Shown: piece by piece, positions 5,929-15,078 of the stretch
How positions within the stretch are numbered: the first letter of the stretch is position 1
Layout of the letters: each line of letters starts with the position of its first letter
From: Acidimicrobiaceae bacterium
Lineage (GTDB): Bacteria; Actinomycetota; Acidimicrobiia; Acidimicrobiales; Poriferisodalaceae
Assembly: GCA_026713105.1 (NCBI GenBank)
Contig: JAPOPC010000016.1
Location: 1-64,000 of the forward strand
DNA: 64,000 bases
Direction: 5' to 3'
The notes under the pieces: generated by a model
The model's input: the letters and a program-made list of their open reading frames with translations, nothing else
Told to the model about the DNA's origin: nothing
Databases searched by the model: none
Program-made: the position numbers and the translations under genes

Positions 5929-8505
5929 GTGACCTTCGAGGCTGGCCAACGCATTCGACTGCGAGGCGAGCCCGGATTCGTCACCCTGAGCGGGGCACTG
6001 CCGCTGCCAGACGATGCGAACGGCACGCGCCTGTTCGTGACCGATCCGGACGGTGGCCTGCGCCAGGTTGACTTGACTCTGGCCGAGGCTGAGCAGGTCG
6101 AGGTGCTCGTCCCCGACGCTGGCGCCGCCCCGGCTGCGGCGCTCGCCGGCATGTGGGCGGCATGGATGCGCCACACCTGCGGCTCGCCATATCCCTCTGC
6201 GCTGGCGAGCAGTCCGCTGCGGCCCTATGCCCACCAGAGCGAGGCGGTGTACGGCAACATGCTGCGCCAGCCCATGCTGCGGTTCTTGCTGGCCGACGAA
6301 CCGGGCACTGGCAAGACGATCATGGGAGGCCTGTGGCTGCGGGAGGCACAGCGGCTGGGCCGCGTTCGGCGGGCGCTCGTCGTGTGTCCAGCGCACCTCG
6401 TCAGCAAGTGGCAACTTGACTTCGAGCGTTTTCTGGGCGGTGGCCTGCGCCGCATCACTGCTGCAACGGCGCGTGAGGGCGCGCTCTCCGGTCCGCACGA
6501 GCTGTGGGTGGTCTCGCTGGAGCTGGCAGCGGTCAACCCTGCGGTCTATGAAGCCATCCATCCCGATAACGCAGGCTGGGACGCCGTCGTCATCGACGAA
6601 GCGCATCGGCTGACGCCCACGGCGCAGACCCTTTGGCGCGTCGGGCAGATGCTGTGCCGCACGCCTCGCGCCGTGCTGATGACAGCGACACCACATCGCG
6701 GCAATGAGTGGCTATTTCGCTCGCTCATGCACCTCGTCGACTCTGAGGTCTTCCCGGCCGTGGACGACGTGAACGAAGAGCAGCCGGCGAGCAAGTTGAC
6801 ACCCGGCACCATGCACTTCCTGCGACGCATGAAGGAAGAACTGGTTGGCTTCGACGGCGAGCGGCTCTTTCTGGCCCGGCGCGCCGACAACGTGAGAGTC
6901 CCGCTGACTGCAGCCGAGAGGGCTTACTACGACGAAGCCCTGTCGCTAGTTGACCGCTACTTCCCGCCCGCCGCGCAGAGCTTGGCGCGCATGGTGTACG
7001 GCAAGCGCGCGGCATCGTCGCTGTATTCGCTGGCGGAAACGCTGCGCCGCCGCATGAATCGCATCGGCACACAGAGTCCCGCCGATGCTGCTCGCGAGGC
7101 AGACCCGAACGGTGAGGACGACGAAGCAGCGTCCGAAGCGCGGGTGGTCAACGAGGACTCGGTCAACACACGGGCAGAGCGTCGGGACATCGCCCAGGTG
7201 CTGCAGCGGCTTGACGCGGACCTCGCCCAGTTCGACGGAGTCAGGGCATCCAAGTGGCCGCGCATGATCGAGGAGTGCCTGGTGCCGAACGGCATCACCG
7301 CCGGCTCGGGTGAGCAGGCGGTGGTATTCACGGAGTACGCGGATACAGCGGATTGGCTCCGCGATCGGTTCGTGTCGGCAGGGTTCACAGCGCGGACGTA
7401 TTCGGGCCGCGACTCCCACGCCATTCGTGACGAGACCCGAGCACAGTTCGCCGCCGGCAAGTTCGAGGTGCTGATCTCCACCGACGCCGGCAATGAGGGA
7501 ATCGACCTGCAGAGCGCCCATGTGCTGGTGAACTGGGACATCCCGTGGTCGCTCGTGCGCCTGGAACAGCGCATGGGCCGGATCCACCGCATCGGCCAGG
7601 GCCGTGATGTTCGCCTCTACAACATCGTCGCCACCGATACGCGAGAAGGCGACGCCATGGCCCGGCTGCTCGACAACTTGGTTGCGGCGGCCAATGAGCT
7701 CGACGGCAAGATGTTCGACAGCCTCCGCCTGATCGCTGAGCAAGCGTTCGATGAAGCGAGCGTGCCCGATCTGGCACAGATGCTCGGTCGGTGCTTTGAG
7801 GGAGAGAGCGCCCAGTCGGCTGCGCTGGAGGCGGTCGGCCGGATTACTGCTGAGCGGCTTCGGCAAGCACACGAGCGCCAGAGCAACGCAGAGGCGCATC
7901 TGCACAGTCCTGTCGATTTGGGGGCGGCGCACCAAGTACTGCACGACGACCGGTTACAGCGCATCAACCCACATGTCGTTGAGCGCTTCGCGAGCGTCGC
8001 TGCCGCGGCCGACGCAATCACATTCGAGCGGTCTGCTGCCGCAGATACGGGCTTCTGGCTGCTCGGCGGCAAGAACATGGAAATGCCCATATCGCTCGCG
8101 CCGCCCCCTGGCGAGACGTTGCGACTGGTCGCGACGAGCAGTGTCGCAAGGCAGCAAGCGGAAGTAGCAGGGGTGGCTTCGGCTGGCGATGCGGTGATTC
8201 TCGGACCGGGTGAGGAAACCTTCGGGGAACTGGCCGAGGCCGTCGGGTCGCATGTGGCGGCGGAACTGCTGCAGGGCGGCGTGCTGTACGACCCGAATGA
8301 GGTCGACGATTACGAACTGCACGTGTACGAAGGCGATGTGGCAGAAGGAAGAGCGGCTGCGCGCCGACGCTGCTTCGCCGTCAAGAGTTCTCCGTCCGGG
8401 GCGCGCCCGGTTCCGTGGGCGGTGCTGGCCAATCTGACGGCCGAGGCACCACAGAATCGGGGGGGGGGGGGCGCAGCCGCCCGCCGACAGCGCGCGGCTG
8501 CTTGA
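5929..8505 (+). CDS. SNF2-family DEAD/DEAH helicase, ends early after a 13-G tract
   Basis: 858 aa as read. Superfamily 2 translocase: ATP-binding ADEPGTGKTI (Lys129), VIDEAHRLTPT with the DEAH box at 223-226, MTATPHRGNEWLF (motif III), and a helicase C lobe with ISTDAGNEGIDLQ and the arginine-finger motif QRMGRIHRIGQ (about 547-557). The run of 13 G at 8459-8471 shifts the reading frame. The current frame ends after a short Gly/Ala/Arg tail, while frame +2 continues open from the tract into a coiled coil and the DUF3883 domain, ending at 9277. With one G fewer, a 1115-aa helicase-DUF3883 protein results, the usual architecture for helicases paired with DUF1156 methylases. It is the first gene of the operon. 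The state seen here is either an OFF phase variant or a homopolymer error. Confidence 0.85.
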   Translation: MTFEAGQRIRLRGEPGFVTLSGALPLPDDANGTRLFVTDPDGGLRQVDLTLAEAEQVEVLVPDAGAAPAAALAGMWAAWMRHTCGSPYPSALASSPLRPYAHQSEAVYGNMLRQPMLRFLLADEPGTGKTIMGGLWLREAQRLGRVRRALVVCPAHLVSKWQLDFERFLGGGLRRITAATAREGALSGPHELWVVSLELAAVNPAVYEAIHPDNAGWDAVVIDEAHRLTPTAQTLWRVGQMLCRTPRAVLMTATPHRGNEWLFRSLMHLVDSEVFPAVDDVNEEQPASKLTPGTMHFLRRMKEELVGFDGERLFLARRADNVRVPLTAAERAYYDEALSLVDRYFPPAAQSLARMVYGKRAASSLYSLAETLRRRMNRIGTQSPADAAREADPNGEDDEAASEARVVNEDSVNTRAERRDIAQVLQRLDADLAQFDGVRASKWPRMIEECLVPNGITAGSGEQAVVFTEYADTADWLRDRFVSAGFTARTYSGRDSHAIRDETRAQFAAGKFEVLISTDAGNEGIDLQSAHVLVNWDIPWSLVRLEQRMGRIHRIGQGRDVRLYNIVATDTREGDAMARLLDNLVAAANELDGKMFDSLRLIAEQAFDEASVPDLAQMLGRCFEGESAQSAALEAVGRITAERLRQAHERQSNAEAHLHSPVDLGAAHQVLHDDRLQRINPHVVERFASVAAAADAITFERSAAADTGFWLLGGKNMEMPISLAPPPGETLRLVATSSVARQQAEVAGVASAGDAVILGPGEETFGELAEAVGSHVAAELLQGGVLYDPNEVDDYELHVYEGDVAEGRAAARRRCFAVKSSPSGARPVPWAVLANLTAEAPQNRGGGGAAARRQRAAA
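8459..8471 (+). repeat. Homopolymeric G13 tract inside the helicase gene
   Basis: Thirteen consecutive G residues follow codon 843 of the helicase. Tract lengths of 12 or 15 would join the helicase frame to the downstream DUF3883 frame. The observed 13 gives premature termination at 8505. This is the classic form of a slipped-strand contingency locus, and also a common site of sequencing error. Confidence 0.9.
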
Positions 8506-9277
8506 ACCTGAGGTTGAAGCCAGCGCGGCGCACGCCGCGAGTCTCGAGCGCAACCGGGAGCTGAGCCGGCGCCAGCAACTGCTCGACGAATGGCTCGCCG
8601 GCGCGGCACAGCAGCTACGCGACCTACCCAACCAACTCACTGACGAGATCGCCGACCGCGACGAACGGCTGGCGCTGCGACGCCGCCTCGAAGATGTCAC
8701 TGCAACGCGAATTGCCGAGTTGCATCAGGCGAGCAGAGTCAGCGCGCCAGGCGAAATGCGACGGCTGGGCTGGGCTCGGGTCGTCGGTTGTGGGCCGGCG
8801 GCGGAGATCGATCACACCGACAGCGAGTCGGTTGCGGTCGCTTACGTCGTCAGCCGTCTCGGCAGTCAGGGCTTCGCTGTCACCGACGTTCAGACCGAGG
8901 GTCAGGGCTATGACCTGCATGCTCGGCGAGGCAGCGAGTTGCGGCTCGTCGAGGTCAAGGGCATCGCTGGCAGCGCCGCCAGCTCGGGCATCAGTCTGAC
9001 CGGCGGCGAATGGGTACGAGCCGCACTGCAGGGTGATGCGTACTGGCTGTACGTCGTCGACGACTGCGACAACGGCGGGCGTCTCTTCGGCGAGTACCCC
9101 GACCCGACCGCGCTGTTCGCCGCCGCTGCGAACGAGGTCACGTCGGTCCGCATTCGCGGTTCCGACCTCGCGGCTGCCCGAACGGTGGCGGCAAGCGAGG
9201 GGTCCCCCGGCCACGGCAATGGCACCGGTGGCCACACCGAGGCCGCTGCAGGCCTGACGGCAGGAGGGGCGGCGTGA
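8471..9277 (+). CDS. DUF3883 (restriction-like) C-terminal part of the helicase, in shifted frame
   Basis: The frame is open from the G tract to the stop at 9277, with no plausible independent start and SD near its beginning; the first ATG-type start is internal at 8720. The first 90 residues are strongly helical and charged (ERNRELSRRQQLLDEWLAG, then TDEIADRDERLALRRRLED). The last 150 are DUF3883: YVVSRLGSQGF, GYDLHARRG, RLVEVKGIAG with the PD-(D/E)XK-like ExK, then GDAYWLYVVDDC. It probably belongs to the helicase polypeptide and targets or cleaves DNA. It ends in a Gly-rich tail, and the next gene starts in a 4-nt GTGA overlap. Confidence 0.75.
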   Translation, partial: AQPPADSARLLEPEVEASAAHAASLERNRELSRRQQLLDEWLAGAAQQLRDLPNQLTDEIADRDERLALRRRLEDVTATRIAELHQASRVSAPGEMRRLGWARVVGCGPAAEIDHTDSESVAVAYVVSRLGSQGFAVTDVQTEGQGYDLHARRGSELRLVEVKGIAGSAASSGISLTGGEWVRAALQGDAYWLYVVDDCDNGGRLFGEYPDPTALFAAAANEVTSVRIRGSDLAAARTVAASEGSPGHGNGTGGHTEAAAGLTAGGAA

Positions 9278-12030
9278 CCCGCGTGATCGAGCGCTGGTTC
9301 CCGTGCGCGGAGGTCACCGCCAACTCCAGGAAGGGTTGGGGTTCGGGCAATACCGAGAAGGCGTTGTTCACGTGGTTCGCGGCTCGCCCGCTGGCACAGG
9401 CCAAGGCGGCGGTGATCTGCTCGCTGCTGCCGTGGCCCGATGACGAAGCCGAGCAGGATCGCTTGTGCCAGATGGTGCGCGACTCCATGACTGGCTACGA
9501 CGCGATGCACGACGATCTCGTCGCCGAGTTGGCCAAGCACTATCCCGATGGCGCGTCGATTCTGGACCCGTTCTCTGGCCGGGCGATGATCCCGCTGGAG
9601 GCGGCTCGGCTCGGCGTCAAGGCCTATGGCATCGACTACTCGCCTGTGGCGACGCTGGCTGGAAAGCTGCTGGCCGACTATCCGCTTCGTGACTGGTCCA
9701 ATGAGCCGCCGCTGCCGTTCGAGGGATACGAAGAGCACGCGATGCGGTATCCCGAGCCGCATCTGCGCTTGTTGTGTGATGTCGAGTTCTTGGTCAACTG
9801 GATCGGCGACCGCCACGAAGAGGAGATGGATGAGTTCTATCCCAAGGTGAACGGCAAGCGCCCCTGGGCCTACTTATGGGCAGTAACGATCCCCTGCAAT
9901 GAGTGCGGTCGAGAGTTTCCGCTCACCGCCGACCTGCAGCTGCGCCGACCGAATCCGAAGAAGGGCGACCCCGGCCAGTCGTACGAACTCATCGCGGACT
10001 TGACGACCAACTCGATTGAGATTCTGGTGCACGATGGTGAGCCACGGGCCTCAGCAACTCTCGTCGAGTCCGCTGGTAGCGGCCGCGGACGGGCTGCTGT
10101 ATGCCCGTTTTGCAAGTACATCCATTCGCACGCTGAGCACACTCGACTCCGCGAGCAGGACCAAGCCGGCGACGTGATGATCGTGGTGGCCGACATCGAC
10201 TCTGATGTAGGCAAGCGTTTTCGAGAGCCGACCATGCTGGAGCGCGATGCCGCAATTGCAGCGGGAGCGGCACTCGCGGTCAGCGAGCCATTCGCCTCTG
10301 ACCTGCCCGCAGTGCCTGATGAACGAGCACTGGGTTCAACGGGGCCGCGACGGTACGCACGTTACGGCTACCGAACGTTCGGCGACCTCTGCAATGCGCG
10401 CCAAACGCTCGCACTCGTGAGCCTCGCGAGCGCAATAGATGACCTCACTCGAATGCTGTCGGAAGGAAAGCGAGGCTTGGCAAGCGCCGCCAGCACGGAA
10501 TTCAGACGCGCGCTTATTGGATATTGCACGTCGGTATTCGTCCGCGCGCTGAATTACAGATCGCGGGGTTGTTGGTTTCGATGTGCCAAGCAAGATGCCG
10601 CCCACGTTGTCGCCTCCGGAGCATTCGTCCCATTTGGAAACGACTACTTGGAGGCAGGGTGCTCGAAAGGGCCGGGGACGTGGAGGTCGGTGGGCAAGCT
10701 GACGCTTAGCGCGCTCCGCAAGCAGTGTGCACGAGCCAGCGGTCTAGCGGCACGTGTCGAGCGCGGGAGTGCCACTTCGTTGACCTTCGGGGCGGCCGCA
10801 CTTACGGCTGTCGTGACCGATCCGCCCTATGAATCGATGGTCGAGTACACGGATTCGTCTGACTTCTTCTTTGTCTGGCTGAAGCGAGCTCTGGCGACTT
10901 CGCATCCTGAATTCCGGATTACGGCGAATCCCGCAGGTGTTCAGGAGAAGTTCGAAGAAGCCGTCGTCAAGATGACCCACGCGCGCAGCGGGGACCATCG
11001 GACGCCGGAGCACTACGACCGGTGCATCACTGCGGCGTTCACCGAAGCAGGCCGAGTTGTCGAGCATTCCGGTGTGGTGACGATCATGTTCGGCCACGAC
11101 GACCCTGAGGTCTGGCAGGGTCTGCTCGTGGCAATTCACGCAGCGGGCCTGATCCTGACCGGGTCGTGGCCGGCGCGCACCGAGCATGGCAGCCAGATGG
11201 GCAAGGCGAATATCGAAACGACGCTTACTTTGGCGTGTCGACCCGCAGAGCCTGACCGGGCTGACGGCCGGCTTGCCGATGTTGAAGCAGAGATCGGCCG
11301 GAAGATCGCCGAGCGGATGCCGCTGTGGTCCGATGCCGGGCTTGCAGCGCTGCGCGACCAGCGCATGGCTGCCTATGGACCGGCAATGGAGGCGGCAGGT
11401 CGCTACAGCGCAGTGCTGGATCACCGCGGGCGGCCAGTCGAGGCCGATCATTTCCTCACGCTTGCGCGGCGCCTCGTCGGTGAGATTGCCGACTTGCGGA
11501 TCGGCTCGTTTCCGCTGGAGGCGTTCGACAAACGCACGCAATTCGCACTTTCTTGGACGCGCCAATTCCAGCGCAACCCCGCGGCCGGATCAGAGCCGAG
11601 GTGGGAACGGCTTACCCACGACATGGAAGAAAGCGACACGCGCGGGCTGCTCCACAAGGTCAAGTCGACGTACAAGTTCGCGACTGCGGCTCAGAGCGGC
11701 ATCGGCAAGGTCGAGCTCGCGCCTGGGCTGGCGGTCATCGACGTTGCCTTTGCCGTAGCACTGGCAGGCAAGTCGGTCAGCGCAGTTGCGGACGTGCTCG
11801 CATCAACCGACAGCGCCGGCGACGAGCTGCTGTGGGCAGTCATGGCGCAGCTCGCTGCTGACCTCGGTGATACCGACGCAGACGGTGATGTGTGGACCTG
11901 GGTGACCCGCAACCGCACACCAATCCTCACCGGCACCGCGGTGATTGCCGAAGACGAGCGCAAGGCGCGACGACAACAACAAGACGAGGGCGAGCAGCTC
12001 ACCTTGCACACGAGAGGGGAACCATTGTGA
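9274..12030 (+). CDS. DUF1156 adenine-specific DNA methylase with zinc ribbon
   Basis: 918 aa. N6-adenine DNA methyltransferase of the DUF1156/COG1743 group. It starts with the conserved GWGSGNTEKALFTWFAARPL region. SAM-binding motif I is SILDPFSGRAMIP (Asp98) and the catalytic motif IV is DPPY at 516-519. A zinc ribbon (Cys208/Cys211 and Cys277/Cys280, in CNECG and CPFC) is inserted between them. The C-terminal third is mostly helical. GTG start with AGGAGGGG upstream, overlapping the DUF3883 stop by 4 nt (GTGA), so the genes are translationally coupled. Within the system it is expected to mark host DNA as self. The target site is unknown. Confidence 0.85.
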   Translation: MTRVIERWFPCAEVTANSRKGWGSGNTEKALFTWFAARPLAQAKAAVICSLLPWPDDEAEQDRLCQMVRDSMTGYDAMHDDLVAELAKHYPDGASILDPFSGRAMIPLEAARLGVKAYGIDYSPVATLAGKLLADYPLRDWSNEPPLPFEGYEEHAMRYPEPHLRLLCDVEFLVNWIGDRHEEEMDEFYPKVNGKRPWAYLWAVTIPCNECGREFPLTADLQLRRPNPKKGDPGQSYELIADLTTNSIEILVHDGEPRASATLVESAGSGRGRAAVCPFCKYIHSHAEHTRLREQDQAGDVMIVVADIDSDVGKRFREPTMLERDAAIAAGAALAVSEPFASDLPAVPDERALGSTGPRRYARYGYRTFGDLCNARQTLALVSLASAIDDLTRMLSEGKRGLASAASTEFRRALIGYCTSVFVRALNYRSRGCWFRCAKQDAAHVVASGAFVPFGNDYLEAGCSKGPGTWRSVGKLTLSALRKQCARASGLAARVERGSATSLTFGAAALTAVVTDPPYESMVEYTDSSDFFFVWLKRALATSHPEFRITANPAGVQEKFEEAVVKMTHARSGDHRTPEHYDRCITAAFTEAGRVVEHSGVVTIMFGHDDPEVWQGLLVAIHAAGLILTGSWPARTEHGSQMGKANIETTLTLACRPAEPDRADGRLADVEAEIGRKIAERMPLWSDAGLAALRDQRMAAYGPAMEAAGRYSAVLDHRGRPVEADHFLTLARRLVGEIADLRIGSFPLEAFDKRTQFALSWTRQFQRNPAAGSEPRWERLTHDMEESDTRGLLHKVKSTYKFATAAQSGIGKVELAPGLAVIDVAFAVALAGKSVSAVADVLASTDSAGDELLWAVMAQLAADLGDTDADGDVWTWVTRNRTPILTGTAVIAEDERKARRQQQDEGEQLTLHTRGEPL

Positions 12031-12104
12031 ATACGTCCGTGCCAATCTCAGAGGCAAGCCCATCGGCATTTGCGCTGTCAGGTGCCGGAGGGCAGCGGTC
12101 GTGA
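12027..12104 (+). CDS. 25-aa coupling mini-ORF between methylase and ATPase
   Basis: The GTG at 12027 overlaps the methylase stop (GTGA) and has a good upstream AGAGGGGA. The stop (12102-12104) overlaps the GTG of the ATPase gene in the same GTGA arrangement. The peptide (MNTSVPISEASPSAF, then ALSGAGGQRS) has no recognisable domain. It may serve only to carry ribosomes across the 70-nt gap between the two large genes. Confidence 0.4.
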   Translation: MNTSVPISEASPSAFALSGAGGQRS

Positions 12105-15001
12105 CCAGTCCTGCTGCGACCGCCGCAGAACCGACACCCTGGTGGCACACCGTCAAGCTACGCTCCGAAGTTGAGACCGCGCACGGCAACATTGACGATG
12201 TCCAAGCGTCGCTGCACGATGCCGTCTTCGGTGGATCAGCGGGCAGATCGCTGTACGCCGACCCCGCCTACTACGGGCAGATCACCTACCCCACGGGCAG
12301 CCTGGTCGGTCTCATGGCCAAGATCGCTGTCCGGCTCGGCGCCCAAGGAGAGCCGGCGAAACGCGCCAAGGCGTTGTGGCGGCTCGACCAGGCGATGGGC
12401 GGCGGCAAGTCGCACGGCCTCATTGGTCTGTGGCACCTGGCGAGCAATCCCGCCGACTTCGCAACGACGGATCTCGGCGCGGCGGTCCTGGTGCAAGCCA
12501 AGGAGATCGCTGGCAGCGAGGCCCTGATATCGGACCTCAGCAGTCCTAGATGCGTCGTGCTCGACTGCGACAACCCGGCACCGCGCGAGGCTCACGATGG
12601 TCCGGCCCGGACGCTGGGCGAGCGCTTCATGTGGCGCCTGTTCGAAGGCGCCTACAAGAAGTACGAGCACTACAAGGCGCAACTGCCCAACAAGGAGGCC
12701 ATCGAAGCTGCGCTCGCGGATGTTGGGCGTCCCGTGCTGATCCTGATCGACGAGATCATGGATTACATCCGCTGGGTGTCAATCCAATCCGAACAGCGGG
12801 CGCTCGACGACATGGCGTTTCTGCGAGCGCTGCTCGATGCGGTCAACGATGTCGATAACTGCGCCGCAGTAGTGGTGATGATCGCCTCGGAGAAAGATCG
12901 CATCGCGCTGAACGAGACCGGTCGCAAGTGCCGCGCCGAGTTGGAAGACCTGCTGATCCGCAACGGCGAGGCAACCACGGTGACCAGCGGGGGTGACTTT
13001 GCTGACATCATTCGCCGGCGGCTGTTCGACGGTCCACCGCCGAGCGAAGTCACTGATCGCTGCGCCGAGTGGATTGCGTCGGAGATGCAGGGCCGATGGA
13101 CTGAGCACGCCTTCGGCAAGCTGCCCCATGCTGATGGCGGCTTCGCGGAAGCCGTAGCGCGCTGCTATCCGTTTCATCCCGCGCTGATCGATCTCGCCGA
13201 GAACGAATGGTCTCAACAGGCAGGTTTCCAGCGGGTGCGCTCGACACTGCAAGTCTTTGCGGCCACTGCCTACGAGCAGCTCCAACGTGGCCAGGCGGGG
13301 GAATGGGCGCCGTCGCTGATCGGGCCCGGGGACCTGCCGATGTCATCTCGCGCAGTGCGCGATGCGCTGCTGGATTCGGGGCTGGTCAGTGATCAGCGCA
13401 CCCAGTCGAGCCTGCGCGAGATCTGTGCCGGAGACATCGTCGACCCCGATCACGTTGACCGCGGCGCTGCACGGCTAGCCGATCTTCGACGCTCGGGCAC
13501 CGGCTGGGAGCAGCTCAACCCACGTGCCGCCGAGCGGATGGCCACTGCGTTGTTTGTTTACTCGTTGAGCCCGCGCCCGCAAGGGCGCCGTGGTGCCACC
13601 GAGGCGGAACTACTAGCGGCATCATTCGTGCCGTCGAACGCTTTCGGTCACGGCGATGCCGAGGTCGTTTGGCAGGAACTGTGCCATCCCACTGACGGCC
13701 TCGCCGCAATCGACTCGACAGCCGGGTCGGGCAGGCAGCCGAAGCGGTGGCACATCGAGACCCGTCAAACGTTGAACATGCTCGTGCGGAGGGAACGCGA
13801 GGCAGTCACGGACGCCGAGCGGGATGAACGCGTCAGCCGCGCGGCATTTGAGGGGGCGAACAGCGGACCGTTCGACGCCGTGTTGCCCGTAGAAGGCGAC
13901 TTCGATGCTGCCCCCGAGCTAGCCGAGCTGTGTGAACTGCTGGGCAGTGCAGGCGTCGATCAAGCGCGTAAGTGCCGGCTCGTGGTGCTGGATTCGCGCT
14001 GGTTCAGTTTGCTCAACGGAGCCGATGCGTCGACGCGTCTGGCCGCGGAAGCGGCGATGGGCCTCGGAACAGAGGCGCTGCCCATGACGTGGGCGTCTTC
14101 TGCCGTCTTCGCGGTCATCAACACTCAGAGTCGGCGTCAGGCTCGCAACCTCGCCGCCGATGTGATCGCATGGGAGCGCGCCTCGGCGTTGGCGGCGGTC
14201 CAACAAGACGCGGAAATGTCCAAGAGCGCCGTCGGACAGTCGCGCGAGACACAGCGACGCTTTGAGAGCCTTGTCAAGAAGGCTTATTCGCATGTGCTGT
14301 ATCTGGCTGAGGGGCCCGACGGGCGTGTCATGCGCGATATCCGATTCCAGTCTGAGAACCAGTCGGCGCTCGACGGTTCGGTGGTGTGGTCGGCACTGCA
14401 GGAGGCCGGCAAGGCGTTCACAGCCGGTGACCTCGATCGGCAGGCGTTGATGCACAACCTGCGGACCAACGATTGGAACCGCCCGCTGTGCGAGATTCGG
14501 GACGACTTCTGGAAGGCGCCTCGGCTGCCGTTGCTGCCGGGGGGCGAGGGCGACCTGCGCCGCGCCCTGTTCGAGGCAGTATCGAGTGGCGACATCGAAA
14601 TTGTTGACTCCGATGACGAGGTGCGGCAGGTGGCCAACGAGGGTCACCTCAACCTGGGGTCGACCGATCTGCGGATTCGTCAGCCGGCGCAGGACCCGCC
14701 CGATGACCCCGCCCCCCCGACAGTTATTGATCCCCCGATAGACCCGGATCCTCCGGTTGTTCCGCCTCCCGCAGAGCGCACCGAGTTTCGGGTGAGCGCC
14801 TCGGTCACGCAATCGCTGCGCGACGACGGCAGTCCCCGTGATGCCGTCCGGCAGTTCTTTCTGGCGGTGGCCAACGCAGTGGATGACGATGCCGCTCACA
14901 TTCAAGTGAGCCTCAGCATCACAGCGGGCAACGCCAGCAAGGACAAGCTAATCGCCGCCGCGCAAGCCGCCGGCATCCACTTCGATGCCGCTGGAGTCTG
15001 A
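12101..15001 (+). CDS. DUF499 family ATPase of the defence operon
   Basis: 966 aa from the GTG at 12101. The open frame extends to 11945, but that part overlaps the methylase and is Arg-rich, whereas the protein-like sequence starts at SPAATAAEPTPWWHTVKLR and a GGAGGG lies just upstream. P-loop RLDQAMGGGKSHGLIGLWH (Lys103) and Walker B VLILIDEIMDYIRW (Asp217) are typical of DUF499, an AAA+/STAND-like ATPase repeatedly found beside DUF1156 methylases and SNF2/DUF3883 helicases. After about residue 860 there is a Pro/Asp-rich linker and then a small C-terminal domain (RVSASVTQSLRDDG onward). It may gate activation of the helicase-nuclease. Confidence 0.85.
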   Translation: MTSPAATAAEPTPWWHTVKLRSEVETAHGNIDDVQASLHDAVFGGSAGRSLYADPAYYGQITYPTGSLVGLMAKIAVRLGAQGEPAKRAKALWRLDQAMGGGKSHGLIGLWHLASNPADFATTDLGAAVLVQAKEIAGSEALISDLSSPRCVVLDCDNPAPREAHDGPARTLGERFMWRLFEGAYKKYEHYKAQLPNKEAIEAALADVGRPVLILIDEIMDYIRWVSIQSEQRALDDMAFLRALLDAVNDVDNCAAVVVMIASEKDRIALNETGRKCRAELEDLLIRNGEATTVTSGGDFADIIRRRLFDGPPPSEVTDRCAEWIASEMQGRWTEHAFGKLPHADGGFAEAVARCYPFHPALIDLAENEWSQQAGFQRVRSTLQVFAATAYEQLQRGQAGEWAPSLIGPGDLPMSSRAVRDALLDSGLVSDQRTQSSLREICAGDIVDPDHVDRGAARLADLRRSGTGWEQLNPRAAERMATALFVYSLSPRPQGRRGATEAELLAASFVPSNAFGHGDAEVVWQELCHPTDGLAAIDSTAGSGRQPKRWHIETRQTLNMLVRREREAVTDAERDERVSRAAFEGANSGPFDAVLPVEGDFDAAPELAELCELLGSAGVDQARKCRLVVLDSRWFSLLNGADASTRLAAEAAMGLGTEALPMTWASSAVFAVINTQSRRQARNLAADVIAWERASALAAVQQDAEMSKSAVGQSRETQRRFESLVKKAYSHVLYLAEGPDGRVMRDIRFQSENQSALDGSVVWSALQEAGKAFTAGDLDRQALMHNLRTNDWNRPLCEIRDDFWKAPRLPLLPGGEGDLRRALFEAVSSGDIEIVDSDDEVRQVANEGHLNLGSTDLRIRQPAQDPPDDPAPPTVIDPPIDPDPPVVPPPAERTEFRVSASVTQSLRDDGSPRDAVRQFFLAVANAVDDDAAHIQVSLSITAGNASKDKLIAAAQAAGIHFDAAGV

Positions 15002-15069
15002 TGGCGGAGTTCTGGCCGAACCGACAGCCGCGGCGTATCGGACCTGCGGCGGTTACGAAGTCGGGCTGA
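15001..15069 (+). CDS. 22-aa ORF overlapping the ATPase stop
   Basis: The ATG at 15001 overlaps the DUF499 stop in a TGATG arrangement, and the frame runs 22 codons (MAEFWPNRQPRRIGPAAV onward) to 15069. Such coupling usually marks a following operon gene, so this may be the truncated beginning of a lost fourth component. It could equally be chance. Confidence 0.25.
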   Translation: MAEFWPNRQPRRIGPAAVTKSG

Positions 15070-15078
15070 TGCTCGAAC

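Noticed and set aside
11945-12100. Extended N-terminus of the DUF499 protein
   Set aside because: This part overlaps the methylase end, is Arg/Ser-rich and unlike the family; the GTG at 12101 has a proper purine-rich upstream element.
5929-15001. DISARM, BREX, Dnd or class I restriction-modification identity
   Set aside because: No DrmA/DrmB, PglZ, BrxC/L, DndB-E or HsdS-like sequences are present; the gene set DUF3883 helicase, DUF1156 and DUF499 fits a different type.
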